Origin: Mesotaenium endlicherianum
Taxonomy: Eukaryota > Streptophyta > Zygnematophyceae > Zygnematales > Mesotaeniaceae
Assembly: GCA_009602735.1 (NCBI GenBank)
Contig: WELA01013488.1
Span: 1-53,902, forward strand
Length of the DNA stretch: 53,902 bases
Direction: 5' to 3'
Made by a program: the position numbers and the translations under genes. The notes below the pieces were generated by a model that saw nothing but the letters and a program-made list of their open reading frames with translations, was not told where the DNA came from and did not search any database. This document shows positions 21,458 to 33,969 of this stretch, piece after piece. How positions within the stretch are numbered: the stretch's first letter is position 1; every line of letters begins with the position of its first letter.

Positions 21458-22179
21458 TGAAATGAATCGACTTACCAAATAGGCGATTAACAATTAATAA
21501 AGATCTTTATATCGGCAAGTTATCTTTATGGTATTTTCCGTTAACTGGTTAAACGGCAAAGGACAACACACTAGCAGTGAATAATACTCGTAAGTCAAAT
21601 GCGAGTAAACTAGCATCAATGATGCGAATCAGTAAACTCATACATTAGCAAGGTTAGAAGACAGTGCGTATCAATGGCTTCTCGCCTAGGATTCAGATCT
21701 CTCCCAGTAAGCTGTACAAGAGAGTTGGCCTCGTTTTCGAATGCCGAACCCGAGAGCAATGCCTAGCATATGTACATGGAATGAGTTTACTGTTCAACGG
21801 TCAGTGCGATGGCACCGCCTACCCGGGAGTTTAACCACGTTGGTAGGACCTCGGTTAACCAAATCCACCGCCATCTCCCATCATCCCGAATCGCCATCCA
21901 TCATAGGGATGTCATCTGGCCATTCATCTAGCATACCACACTTAGATGCATATCGAGGCAGTTCGCTGCTACCGAGTACGGAAGTCAGCTGGCTGTCAAA
22001 GAATGTGTCAGCAAGCTGACTTAAGGTGACATCAGCCTGCTACTTCCGGCCGAGTCATTAAACTGATATCAAATATAAAGTCCAGCAGACTGATCATTGA
22101 CTAGAGTTCAGCAGGCTGAACTTATTTAACTATATTATTTAAATGAATATTAAGTCAACCAATATACTAATTCATTACA
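21458..22179 (-). repeat. 5' LTR of the chromovirus
   Basis: 722 bp, TG...CA ends in element orientation, next to the primer-binding site. It would carry the promoter of the element. Confidence 0.96.
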
Positions 22180-22184
22180 GTTTT
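22180..22184. repeat. Target-site duplication GTTTT, right
   Basis: Matches 13337-13341 exactly and defines the insertion site. Confidence 0.95.
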
Positions 22185-22620
22185 CAAGCCCTACAATCTT
22201 GTTTTTTCATAAAATTTATGATGTCATATGCCATTCTTTGCAGAGTCTTTAGATGATCCTCCCTAATGCGAGGACGCTTGGTGCCGTGGTTTGTGACTGT
22301 AGGTACATTTTCATTTTGAAGGTACTCTTCAATTCTTTTGAGACCCACAATGTGGTCCTGCTAGTCCTTGTTTTCTTCTTCCTGTGCTTTGGCTATTTTA
22401 ACCAGCAATTGATGCTGGGAGCAATTCTTGTCTTTCAATGTAGCAATCTCCTCATTTACCTCACCTAACTGAATTGTCTTAATATCTAGCTTAGACTTTG
22501 TCTTGCACACAATGGTATAGAGGTCGGGTCAGACTTGGTGGAAACAAATCTGCCTCTGGCACCCTTGACTTGCTCCGGATTGGTTTGTGATCTAGGGATT
22601 TTCATGGATTTAGATTGCTA
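22185..22620 (-). pseudogene. Decayed transposase-like gene, N-terminal part
   Basis: Minus-strand coding fragments run toward the chromovirus insertion. They begin near 22606 with MKIPRSQTNPEQVKGARGRF, then, after a frame change, a coiled-coil-like stretch (LGEVNEEIATLKDKN, then KIAKAQEEENKD and a stop), then GLKRIEEYLQNENV and TKRPRIREDH. Same strand as the fragments at 11580-13336 and ends at the GTTTT site, so the two halves are best read as one gene split by the retrotransposon. Family not recognised. Confidence 0.5.
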
Positions 22621-22624
22621 ATGC

Positions 22625-25473
22625 CATTTTTTTTGGGTGGATGTCACTATGTATGGAGCGGGAGTGACCTCCTCTTAAATCTCCATGTTGAAAAAGAATT
22701 ATAAAGTAATGTGGTATGATGTTACGTAGGCAGTTAGGTTGGTAGGTTCACGTTTTTGAAATATTCCCATTTTTTCCCCCGCTTAAATCATGTTTTATTT
22801 TTTATATCTATAAATTCAAAATTTTATTTATCGTTCATTTTTTCCCAAAATAAATTGTATCTTTCACTCACGCACACACACAAAAGTACTTCACAACGGA
22901 AAGGATCCGCTTAGGAGAGCATGTGAACACTTAGTGACAAATTTATAGTCAGAAACATGTCATTTAATGTCATATAGTATATTCATTTCACTTGTTGCTC
23001 AAAATAGCTTCTGGGGACTTCCTATGATGCCATAGAGACTGAGTTGTGTGCAATTAGGAGATACCATGGACGAGATATCAAGAAGCGAAGAGGCTTTACG
23101 TGAAGACAAGAACAATAATTTGAAGCTCTTGTTGTCAGATCTCAAGATTGCAGTTAAAGATGCATAAATGGAGCAACATAGGCCACATGAATCTAAAGCT
23201 TGTCGTAGGACATCTTGAAGCATATGCCCCTCCCTAGTATAAAAAATATTTGAGTTCCACAAAAGGCCCGGAAGTTATGCTCAGGCTTGCTTAAAGCGTG
23301 CGCAAGTAGTGACGCCTGTCAAATTTGCCACGTGTAACTCATGCAGGTTAGGTCAAAGAATATATTTTTTTTGATCCGTATATACATCAGGCCCCAGGTT
23401 CGCGTAAAATGTGATATTTTTTGCTTCTTTGGATGTTTTAAAATCATAATCGTAAAGTATGTCAAAAGAAATCTTGGGCATTCGGAGCAGATGTCGCGTA
23501 AAATCCCAAAATCTTTCATTTTTAAAAAAAAATTTGTCGTGGGATATTATTACGCCATTAAAACAATCCTACCAAGTTTTTTTGGATGTTCTTAAAATCC
23601 TGACCGTCGCCCAGAGCAGGCCAGAGGTTGTTTCTGAAATTTTCCAAAGTCTGCGACTTTTGTCGAATCCTGGGGCCTGATGTACATCAAGGGTGAGAAT
23701 TAGGTATGTCAAGTTTCATGTAATTCTAGCAGCATCAGAGGCCTGGGTGCCCTATAACATGGCCAACAAAATAAGGTATTTCCTGCTGAAAATCAATCTC
23801 ATTGACATATTTTGAACATGCACTGAAAGTGGCATATAAGTGGCCACGAAGCTCTGATGTCTGAAATTTCTACTAGGTCTTAATTAAGGGCATACTCACC
23901 CATGAAACTTCAAAATAATGAGATCTTGCAAATGCTCCAGAAAGCGTGGTGAGGCGTGCGACGAAGTGACACCTGTCAAATTTGACACGTGTGTACCTCA
24001 TGCACATCAGGTCAAAACTATTTTTTTTGTGATTTGTATGTACATCACAGGGTCAGGATTAGGTGGATAAGTTTCAAATGGTATTATTATCACTAGAGGC
24101 CTGGATTTAGCTCATGGAGAATTTCAAATCTGATGTTTTTTTCTAATTTGTCATGAGGTACAGGGTGAGGAATGAGTGTGCCAACTTTCATGCCATTTGA
24201 ACATCATGAGAGGCCAGGGTGCCTTGTACCATGACAGGCAGTATACGGCATAGAACACATTTTTTCTCCTACATGGTCAAATGTAGTATTTATACATAAA
24301 TTGCTAAATCTTATTCAATACATGTCTAATTGAGCTAAAATCTTGCATGCAACTTACTAACAAGCATGCATATACCTATATATCAAAATTCAGATCATTC
24401 CGCCTAATCCGCCGCAAACAGCGCTAGAAGGTACTTAAATGTCCCCAAAATTGAAGGTTTGCGACATGAAATATCGCAAACCAAAGTTTGACAAGTGTTC
24501 AAATTTGATCGATTTCACACGTGCTGTGTCTCATCGACAATTGAAATCGTCATAAGGCTTCTCTTTGCAAAGAGGCCTCATTGCAGCAGGAAGGTAGCTT
24601 CTACACAGACCCACCCACCCACCCCTCTAAACCTCCACTCCACTGGGAGGTGCACGAGGCAGGCAACGAAGTTGGTGCCAGCGATAGTTTTAGCCATGCA
24701 CAATAGTGTGGTTGTTGTTGTTAGTGTTGCAATACGTTATGTCGATTGGCAGTAACCAACGGCGGCGGTTCGACAGACAACCTCAACACAGCAAGAGTGC
24801 AGTTGCCAATCCATAGTGTTGTTTAGGAAATGGAATAGAGTTGTCTTGACCTTTTGTATTGTTTTTAGTTAGTGAAGTACAAATAAGCGTAGCAGCATGT
24901 AGGAAAGGACTAGACAAGAACAGACGACGCGCAATTGTAGCATACTACTCCTCCTACTATTCTTTTAAAATCACCTTCTTTCTTTCGAAATCAGGCAATT
25001 TGAACACAAATTGTCAAATGGCTTTTTGGGTTCCATGTGTAATTGCAGCTAAAATACTAGGAGCGACTTGCCCTTAAATTTGGGTGTAACAAAGCACTTG
25101 GGTTAATTAATGAGCATCCAGCTATAGATAGTTGTCATGGCCATTTGTTGGAAAAACAACACCAGAAGTTGCGAAAAATGCAAGATCCTTTGCAATCCCT
25201 TGCTCATGCAACTTGCCCATTTTGCATACTTGTAGTATACCCTGAAGTAGATATGTATGTCTATGTGCTGTTGAGACATGAAAACTTGTATACACGCTAA
25301 GTATTAAAGTATATATACTTTTACTTAGTCTTCACTCCTAAATTCTGAAGTCTTGTAAATCTTGCACCATCCTGGGTGGGTGGGTTGCTTAACTTGTTTC
25401 ACTATTGGCATTGACAAAACAAATAGGATCTGGGGCGGAGAATTATAATCAAGAGGGGTATTTGGCGATCTGA
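22625..25473. repeat. AT-rich region with decayed repeats; no gene seen
   Basis: Two diverged direct copies of a ~120-bp block (about 23283-23400 and 23937-24060) share GTGACRCCTGTCAAATTTG and a CTCATGCA-AGGTCAAA stretch. A ~70-bp motif ending in AGAGGCCTGG or AGAGGCCAGG occurs at about 23693, 24052 and 24165. A CACCCACCC run lies at 24612-24625. Frames are short and unrecognised. Probably a decayed transposon or satellite derivative. Confidence 0.5.
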
Positions 25474-28400
25474 CTATACTTGTGATTCCTCTACTTCCCG
25501 GTCCGACACGACATTGACTGCGGCAACTCCCTCCTCAACAAGCCTGCCATGGTTGGCCTCCAACCTAGAGTTTTTCTCCAACATCTGCTGTCTGTCGTGC
25601 TGCTGCTCGCTCTCGTGCTCCTCTTGGGGCTCCAGATCAAACGCCATCTCATCAGCAGGGGAGCCGTCAGGCACAAGGAACAGGAATGCCAGAGGAATGA
25701 CACGAAGGGACGTACGGATGAGTGCCGCCAGCCACAGGTTGCCAAACTCACCGCGTCTCACGCCCGCCCACGACAGTAGCAACGCCCCTTCCCACGCGCC
25801 GGCACCCCTGCCGAGGTTGGTCACTGCCATCAGGAACGCAAACAGGGTCCCCTCGATGCCGGGGGGGCACAGCTTGGCGGCAAGCACCAGCATGGGCATA
25901 ATCTGCAGGCGCGTGAGCGCATGCGACAATGTCTTCTCGCCCACCACAAATGTGTGGTTAGGGATGCCGAGGCGTAGGTTCAAGCCCGTGATGAGGATGA
26001 GGTCCATGGACCCGCAGAAGACGACCAAGAGCTGCAGCAGCCGCCAGAGCCAGCAACAGTCAACAAGATTTGCACGTGTCAGAGGCTTCCTCCCGGTGCA
26101 GGCTTGATAAGCATCTCCGTCTTATCACACGCTTTTTGGTGGAGACAACAACTGCCTCAAATTTTGCTACTCATGTTCTACATAGTCAGCACTTCATTAC
26201 TTACCTGGTGCATTCTGCAGTCTCTCCTCTCCCAACTTCTTCCCTTCAGATTAGCAAAACAAGAGCCACTTGCTCTGCTCCTGAGACTGAACAAGGACGT
26301 CGCTCTGAGCGTGTGCGGGGGTGGGAGGTGGAGGGATGAGACCACGCACTTGCGCCAAGAAGAGCATGCGGCGGTAAGGGTACATCTTGAACCAGGTGTT
26401 GTATGCCGCCACGCCCAGCAGCATGCCCGCGTAGCCCATGGCGTACAGGAAGCCCATGAAGTTCTCGCTGAACCCGGGCCCCTTGTCCGCGTCTGTGTAC
26501 CAGTAGAACAGCGCTTCTCCGATGTCCGGTGAGGTTGCTCCCTGCCACCACCCTCAACACGCAGAAGTTCAGAGAAGTTGCGTCGCATCCTGTGTGTCAT
26601 GCATCCATAGCAGCCATAGCAGCTTTTCTCAGTAGGAGGATCCAGGGTCCGTGAGCTACTCGGGGAAAATACAGCTCCCGGGGTGGAGAGCTGCCACAGG
26701 GACATGTGGAGACAGCCTCACGAGCATGGCACCAGCCACTGCTTGCCCCGTGCAACCAGCTGCAGGAATATGCAGAACCTTTACGAAGACAACTGGATGC
26801 ACCAAAGACCCCAAACATCGTTGCATGCACTAGTTACGCCATCGTTAGCACTTCATGAACAGACCATTGCAAGTCCAGAATTTACCACGTGTTACTCATT
26901 TCAAGTGGGTGCATTGCCCCCTAGGAAAGGTAACTCATAGCGCCCCCCATTTTCAAGACTTTGTGACAAGTGCACACGCCTCAGACACGGAAAAAAAGGC
27001 GGCCCCACATGAACAATCCCATCTCTCCCCTTCCGAGAGAGAACAGTGGTGCAGAGGCAGCCCCATGCCAGGACGCTCCACTCACCATTGGCATAAGTTC
27101 CTACCCTGCAAGCAGTCTTCTCCTAGGGATCACCAGCACCACCTTAGCCACAAACAGCAGAAGGCAGAAAAGGGACAACAATTTGTGCGCTCGTACGAGC
27201 ACAAGGGTAGGGCAAACAGCAAGGGGCTCACGTTGGCCAGGAAGAGGTATATTGCCGGCCTCCAAATGGAAGGCCTCCTCACGGTGCGTGCGAGGAGCTG
27301 CCCCGAGCGGACTAGGGCTCCCAGATGGCCCTTCTCCTTGCCGTCAGCCTTGACCGGAGCTTCTGGCAGCATGAGCGCCGCCACCACCAGCAGGCTTGGA
27401 GCCAGGGCCAGCACTCCAAAGCCGCCACGAGGGCCTATGTTGTGCACAGTTGGCCCGCTGACCGAGTATCCACACAGGCCTCCAAACGCAAGGGCTCCCC
27501 ATGACAGGCTCTGTGCAGGACAACAAGGGGAGGACATGGGGGAGGAGGGGAGGAGGGGAGGAGGCAAGTTAGTCTGAAGAGGAGAAAAGCCAGAAAAGCA
27601 AGGAGCAGGAGCAGGGGGAGGGCAGGAGGCGGTAAGCTTGCTTGCATGCAGAGATGAATTTGGACCAAGTGACCAGGTGCCCGACTGTTTGACCCTTGGA
27701 CCTTGCGAGCAAGAGCTGAACGAGCGAATGACCGAGTACCAATAGGGAGGGAGTGACCTCACATTTCCCCTCAATCACCTGGTTTTACGAGTGCTTGAGG
27801 TAAGAGAGTGGACTGCTTAGTCAGTGCTGTCACAACTTTGCATCCTCAAATACAGCTGTACCACTCTTGTGCTGAGTTGCTCAAGACAAACGGACAGCAG
27901 CAAAGGACCGAGCGGTGACCCTTGCCGAGTCCAACAGGAGAGCACCAACAAATGCTCCCTACATTGGCATAAAGTACGGACTCCAGGTGAACCTGAAGAG
28001 CCCACCAGTTGTGGTGAGGGGGCACCTTCCATCACTAGACACAGAGGGGAACAAATACTCTGCCAATTACTTGCCTGAAGATCCCCGGCCAGGGCTGGAA
28101 CCGTGCGGCTCTGTTGGGCCACCAGCGCATCCACCACCACATCGGGAAACGCCGTTGCAAACGACACGCCAGTCAGCAGCCCCGCAGCAAATAGGGGAGT
28201 GACTGCTGGCAGGTAGGCAAGACAGGCGAAGCAAATTGCTCCAAGAGTCCCCATGATGACCAGATACGGCCACCTCTGATACCTGCACACCATGCATGCA
28301 CCAATACCTGAGACCCGTCACATTCATGCGGGACCTGGGTGGATGCAGCCAATCCAAATGTGGGACAATGTATCCACTGTGATGAACAACAAGCCAGCTT

Positions 28401-29928
28401 TAAGATGCAGGCAGAAATCGTGGAGGCTAATCGTGGAACTTTGAAACAAAACAAAAGTGTGGCCTCTTGATCCTTTTAGAGAGGTGGTAAGACAGCTTCA
28501 CGCATGCAACAGTATATGCTATACGTTGTTTCATGCTCCATTCCAAGGAGTGCCGAAGGACAGCGCCATTACTGCTGCTTGTCAGCAGACAGGACAGTAA
28601 GACTTTTGCTCCATCTTGAGATGGGTGGACAATTCTTAGGGGGGAGGAGACCAGGAATATGAGTAAGAGACAATACGAGAGTAGAAAGATGAGAGCAGAG
28701 ATGACGCAATTTACAAGCACTGGCAGAAATACTCTGGAGCACGATTTAGATATAAGCAACATGCCCTTCTGGCATCTGTTCAAAGTGACGTCTGAATGTC
28801 ATCTGAAGATATTCACCTCATTTGCTGTGAGACACATGAATAAGCAATCGGTATGCAGCAGGCAGGCATTGCATGCGGAGGTGCAGACTTTATTGATAGG
28901 CAGATAATTGCTGACAGGAGTAAGACAATGGTGGAGGGCTGGGAAGCATGCAGAGCTTCTTAGAGTCCATGCAAACTTGCACCCCAGTATGAGCTGATCA
29001 TTGGAGTTACAAGTGTATATATTCAAGGTGGCATTGCAGAGATGCATACCCGGCGATGGGGTAAGTATCCGTTATGAGGCCGTACACGGGTTTGAGGACC
29101 CACGGAATTCCTGCCATGGCCTGGACAAGTAGAGGAGAAACGTAAGTGTTTGTCATGACTACATCATCGCTAAGGTGCATGTAGTGAGCATAGTACATCT
29201 TGATCGTGATTGCTTCTTGGCACACCAAAAACAATCTGCATCTTGTTGTGGATCAAGGAACAAAGTGTAAGAAGGTAGTTGTAAGTGAAGTACAAGACCA
29301 CAAAAGCCGCGAACATTTCCCTCAAATTGTCCTGAAACGGGCAACCTTAAGCCACTATACATCCATTGTTCCTCACAGTTGCACTGCTAAATGATGATCC
29401 TTATAAAAGACTGCCATCTGCTTAGCTGATGTGTAGGCATTGTAAGCGTAGCAGTAAAGGAGCAAGCGTTTGCAAGAAGAGGAGAATTCATAAGCCTACA
29501 TCATAAGCTTGTGACACAGCGGGCTGCAATAGCTGCACATTTTTCCAGTAATACTTGCTCGCCAGGTCTCCAAGACTTTCAGCAAAGCCCTGGGTTATCC
29601 CGTAAGCAACCATGACGACTAGAACCAGGGGAAGCCCAAAGGCATGCCTCAGCTTCTCTAGCCAGCTGAAGACGTTCAGAATAGGGCTGAGCAGCCAGCA
29701 AATCCAGGAAGCTGGCCACTTTTGGTGTCTGTGAGCTGGCGATCGAGGGGGTATGTCTAGTTCAGCATCAAGAATATCAAATGCCTCTCTGTTTGACGCA
29801 TTTTGCTGGGCTTCATTTTCAGAGGCTGTCACATGCTTGGGCGTTGAAGGAGATTGTAGTGAACGAGCATGCAGTGCAGGAGACTGTGTGTCCAGGAGAG
29901 GGGCATTTTCGAGCGTTCCAGCCTCCAT
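25474..29928 (-). CDS. Folate/biopterin (pteridine) transporter, BT1 family of the major facilitator superfamily
   Basis: Six exons, coding order 29500-29928, 29050-29120, 28075-28282, 27232-27510, 26350-26541, 25474-26031; 1737 nt, 578 residues. Exon 1 gives a polar ~85-residue N terminus, then the first membrane helix (VLVVMVAYGITQGFAE). Exon 2 holds the family motif PWVLKPVYGLITD. Exon 3 has membrane segments and FATAFPDVVVDALV, exons 3-4 join as GDLQ/SLSWGALAFGG as in BT1 proteins, and exon 6 contains TGLNLRLGIPN and MPMLVLAAKLCPPGIEGTLF. About 12 membrane helices, then a charged tail. Members move folate, pteridines or S-adenosylmethionine; the substrate here cannot be read from sequence. 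Intron 3 has a GC-AG donor (CAG/GCAAGT). The start is the ATG at 29928. Confidence 0.93.
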
Positions 29929-31360
29929 TGCATATATTGATACTCCTGTAAACTTCAGAGGTGCATACAGTCGGAGTTGCCTTTGCTGGCTATGACAATA
30001 CACATTGTACGACTTGCCTGAAACGTCTACCACTTCCTATTCCTTCTGGATGGCCACCACCGACTAACTGGTCATTCTCAAAAGCCACAATTCTACCCTT
30101 CTGTCTCGGATGCATAGCGACCATCTTCAGCGACTCCTCCTGGTGCGAGAAGACGAGTTCTACCAGAGCAACCATTACGCAGCTTTCTAACAGGAATAGA
30201 AACTTGATCAATAGGCTTCTCCGACTCCAGAAAATCTTCAAGCATAATGTAGGTCCAGTTGGTTCCGGTCACTTGTGCAAAATCGGATAATGAGTGAAGG
30301 TGTAACAACAGGTGATTTGCATTTTACGAGTTCCACGGAATACCGAACTAGCCCCACTCTACCCAGTTCTGCCTATCACTGTGTGCTTCATTCACCAGGT
30401 TTGGACCATTTTCAACCGATAAAGGGCCACTTCGACTTGCATCAACCTGGCATCAACTTGCGTTGCCCATATTCACTTAACCCAATTGTCCCTATCTAAC
30501 GTCATCCAGGTGTCTCGGCATGGCAGTGAGGTCAACGGTTTGGAACTTTGAGAGAGTAGCATGAGAGGCAAGTTGGAATGTATTCACACTTGGGCGTCGT
30601 GTTGTCACGGGGTGCTATAGCTCCTGGTTTTAACGCATGGTACTTACAAGGCTGGAAGTGCTCTTTCATCATAAATGATCTTGACTGAATGAAGGTGGCG
30701 TCTTGCGACTGGTCTCTGAGCTGATCTGCTACACCATGAGTACTGCCAAGGCATCTTGGTCTGAGGTAAACTACTTCTTATCGAGATACTGCTGTTAGTA
30801 TGTCATTGCACAGCTACTGTATTTCCATAAATGTGCATCTCGCGACCTGATCACCTTGCAGTCAGATTTTTTTCAAGCAATGAGAACCGGAAGATTTTTT
30901 GCCAACTAGAACGTGGCACTTCTTATTCCTGAAATTTCTTATGGCATATCCTTCGTCATGTCTCTCCAACAAATTTGTGGGATGAGCTTCTGCAGATATG
31001 TGATGCATGTGTCTTTCACTGAACGCTGTTCCATCTTTTCAGCTACACCCATCCCTGGCCTGATGCGACACGCACACATCCACTGGACTGGTTCAGAATA
31101 AGAGTCATTTGGGTCTCTGCAGAAGTTGTCGGATTTGGCAAGCTGGCTGCAGCTTTGGTCTATACTCTGTCCCTCTTCCCAAAGAATTGCTGACTGAGTG
31201 AGTAGCAGACTTGAATGGGCCAGGAGCTTCTGGCGGAAGTGAAAGTTAGTCAAGACAGTCCAAGATACGTCACAAGAGTGTGTTGCACAGTAATGTGGGC
31301 TTGGCCTCTATTGCCCCTTCCTGTAGCCTTATAGCCCTGGTCACATGCAGTGTGCTGCAA
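29929..31360. other. Divergent intergenic region between the BT1 and Kelch genes
   Basis: About 1.4 kb between the start codons of two oppositely oriented genes, so it must hold both promoters and 5' UTRs, possibly with upstream exons. Open frames here are short and unrecognised. Confidence 0.45.
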
Positions 31361-33356
31361 ATGAAAGGGCATTCAGGGGTACCATACTGTCGACGTTGGG
31401 CGGGCACCATACAGGTGAGAATTGGGTATACCCTCCCGTACTTCTGGCAGCAAGAGCGTGCCCTGGGAGCAGAGTCCTCTTCCTTGTTTGTGGGAGGAGG
31501 ATGTTGTTCATGAGTGCAAGCTGCACATAGATCAGCAGATGTGAGAGTTCTGCATGTGGGGTAAGGGAGCAGGTGACGTATGCCAAGGGAGCGCCCAGTG
31601 CCAGAAGCTCCCATGCAGTGGCTGTGATTGGGCGCAAGGCGTATGTGTTCGGCGGCGAGCTGGAGCCTCGTGTGCCCCTGGACAACCACGTGCATGTCTT
31701 TGACCTGGATGCTCGCGCCTGGTCCATTGCTGCAGCCACCGGGAACATTCCTTGTAAGCCCCAGCTAGAAGCTTCACCTCCTCTTTGTCTACCAACCTTG
31801 TGATCTAGAGATGTCTTGTTGTTTGTACACCGCTGATATAGTTGCTTCCTCTGGTTGCTGCTTTTTCCAGTGCTCCCGAATTGGACATGAGGCGCCAGCT
31901 GGAATATCAGCCCCTAAACGCTGAGCCCAATGACCCAAGATCCTGATATCTGATTTGACTCTTTTGGTATTAAAAGCAATCAAGGTGTCCAAAGGAAGCT
32001 GGTCTCATGACGTCGTGGAGGGCTTGAGCTTAAACCTGCGCACTTATTGGAGAGATGTGTAGTGAGAACAAGAAAATGTTTATTGCCGTTCAGATACTTC
32101 AATTGCTGGGCCAAATACATCATGCATGCACATGCACCCATTTTGCATGTATGCATGTGGCCACGATTGACGCAGACTGCAGATGTAGCCTTAGGCCAAT
32201 GCATGATACAACCTGTGAGGTGCAGAGGTGGCATGTGAGACCCCTGACTGACTGGGGGAGGTTGGGACGGGTCTCTGTGAGCGAGCAGTGCCACGTGTGG
32301 GAGTAGCAATGGCAGTATTGGGGCGCACCATCTATGTGTTTGGCGGCCGCGATGCGGACCACAGTGAGCTCAACCAGCTCTACTCTTTCAACACTGACAG
32401 CTCAGCCTGGATGCTGCTTGCGGAGCAAGATGCTGCCCCCCCCCACAGGTACTCTACTGTATTTGCACCTAACTGCAGTAAGCGAACGTGACCTGCCCTC
32501 TCTCAGGTGCTTTGCAGGAGCGGAGGGCGAAGTGCATGAGCTCTTGGGGAGTGCTGTCTTGGCAGTAAAATGTATGGAATGCGGTTAAGTGCTGGTTGGC
32601 AAGCTTGAGGAGCCAGTATTGGTATTGCAACACGTGCACATTCCATTACGAGAGAAACCTTCATGTTAAGTGCGTCACATTTGGACCGACACGACTCTTG
32701 GCCATGCCTGAGCGACTATGTCTGGGGCGGGATGATGAGCTGGAAGCAGGAGCTATCACACGCTTGTAGCAGACGAAACAAGGCAACAGGTGTACACGTT
32801 CGGAGGCTGCGGAAAGGACGGCCGTCTCAACGATCTGTGGGCTTACGACACCGTCTCTGCCAAGTGGAAGCAGCTTTCTACCCCCCCTCCTGGCAGCTCC
32901 TGTGTGCCGCGTGGCGGTCCCGGCCTTGCTGTCGTCTGCAACTCTGTTTGGGTCCTCTTTGGATTCAATGGAAGTGAGCTCGGTGACGTGCAGAGGTTTG
33001 ATTTGACCACCCACACTTGGGAAGAGGTAGAGCTGTCAGGTGAAGCAAAACCAAGTGCCAGGAGCGTCTTTGGAACGGCAGCAGTTGAGAAGTATATTGT
33101 ACTGTATGGCGGAGAAGTGGATCCGTCGGATCAGGGCCACATGGGGGCTGGCATGTTCTCTGGGGAGGTCTGGTTGCTGGACACGGAGAAGCGAGTGTGG
33201 CTCAAACCTGACATTGTCACCAAGGATGGACACGACCCTGGAGCGAGGGGCTGGTTTGCAGCCGCTCCTTTTAACAACTCCATACTTGTCTATGGCGGCA
33301 ATTCCCAGTCCAACGATAGACTAGATGATATGTATACTCTCACTATAGACATCTAG
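31361..33356 (+). CDS. Kelch-repeat protein related to plant At3g07720 / nitrile-specifier-protein relatives
   Basis: Exons 31361-31414 (tentative), 31573-31753, 32289-32448, 32750-33356; 1002 nt, 333 residues, near the ~329 of the plant protein. Five to six Kelch blades are visible: [98 protein letters not shown]. The plan and these strings match the plant family ancestral to Brassicaceae nitrile- and thiocyanate-forming specifier proteins. The E-x3-D-x3-H iron motif of those enzymes is not present at the equivalent site ([11 protein letters not shown]), as in the ancestral group. Function unknown; a cytosolic beta-propeller is likely. Exon 1 is chosen only on phase and a conserved Trp; the other three exons are firm. 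Confidence 0.9.
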
Positions 33357-33969
33357 TGTGAGGGCCAAGTTGCGTAAAAGTCAGACATGTGGTAGGTGAG
33401 AATGGAGTTTTATTTTCTTCTGTCATCGCATTTCACGAGCACGTTAATTTATTGGCAAAGTCGGCAGTGTACTTCATCTAAATTCTCAATCTGATATCAA
33501 ATGGATGACATAACATCGTCAAGCACACGTCAAATGTTCTGGTTGACAACGATTCAGTAACCAATAAAACACTAACGCTGTGCAAGTGAACACTATATGC
33601 AATAAAATGTATGTTATGCATATATATGCATTTATATATATGTGCATATAATCATTTATGAACATATGTGGATAATTTTGGAAAGGCTGAAAAATTTGGA
33701 AAAACCCCCTCTCTACATCTTTTCTTGCGCAAGCACTTAAGTGGATTGGCCCAATTTACAGTGGCCACAAGTACTTATCCGATCAACGCAAATAGCGGGA
33801 TTCATAATTACTCGATTGAAGCGACGAAGACAAAATAGACGAGCAAGTTTCAAACAGGTAAACAGGTTTTCATTTACAATGCACACGCGTATACTTGACA
33901 TTTACAATTGCTACCGTAATTCCTATTTAAGTAGAAGTACTTATACATACTCGATCAATGTTATTGTTC
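33357..33969. other. Intergenic, AT-rich; no gene seen
   Basis: Includes the Kelch 3' UTR and an AT microsatellite-like stretch at about 33608-33665 (ATGCATATATATGCATTTAT). Nothing else recognised. Confidence 0.45.

Larger units (their letters stand above)
13342..22179 (-). mobile_element. Full-length Ty3/gypsy chromovirus with an extra 3' ORF
   Basis: 8838 bp bounded by direct LTRs (13342-14062, 21458-22179) and a GTTTT duplication. On the minus strand the order is LTR, primer-binding site, gag, protease, reverse transcriptase, RNase H, integrase with chromodomain, an extra ORF, polypurine tract, LTR. The chromodomain at the end of integrase places it among chromoviruses. The LTRs differ at 13 positions in their first ~245 nt, so the insertion is not recent. 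gag and the extra ORF are open, while pol carries stops, frame changes and three ambiguous bases. The element sits inside an older DNA transposon. Confidence 0.97.

Noticed and set aside
26104..27577. Long frames on the plus strand across the BT1 gene
   Set aside because: Antisense to well-supported exons and introns; no family resemblance.
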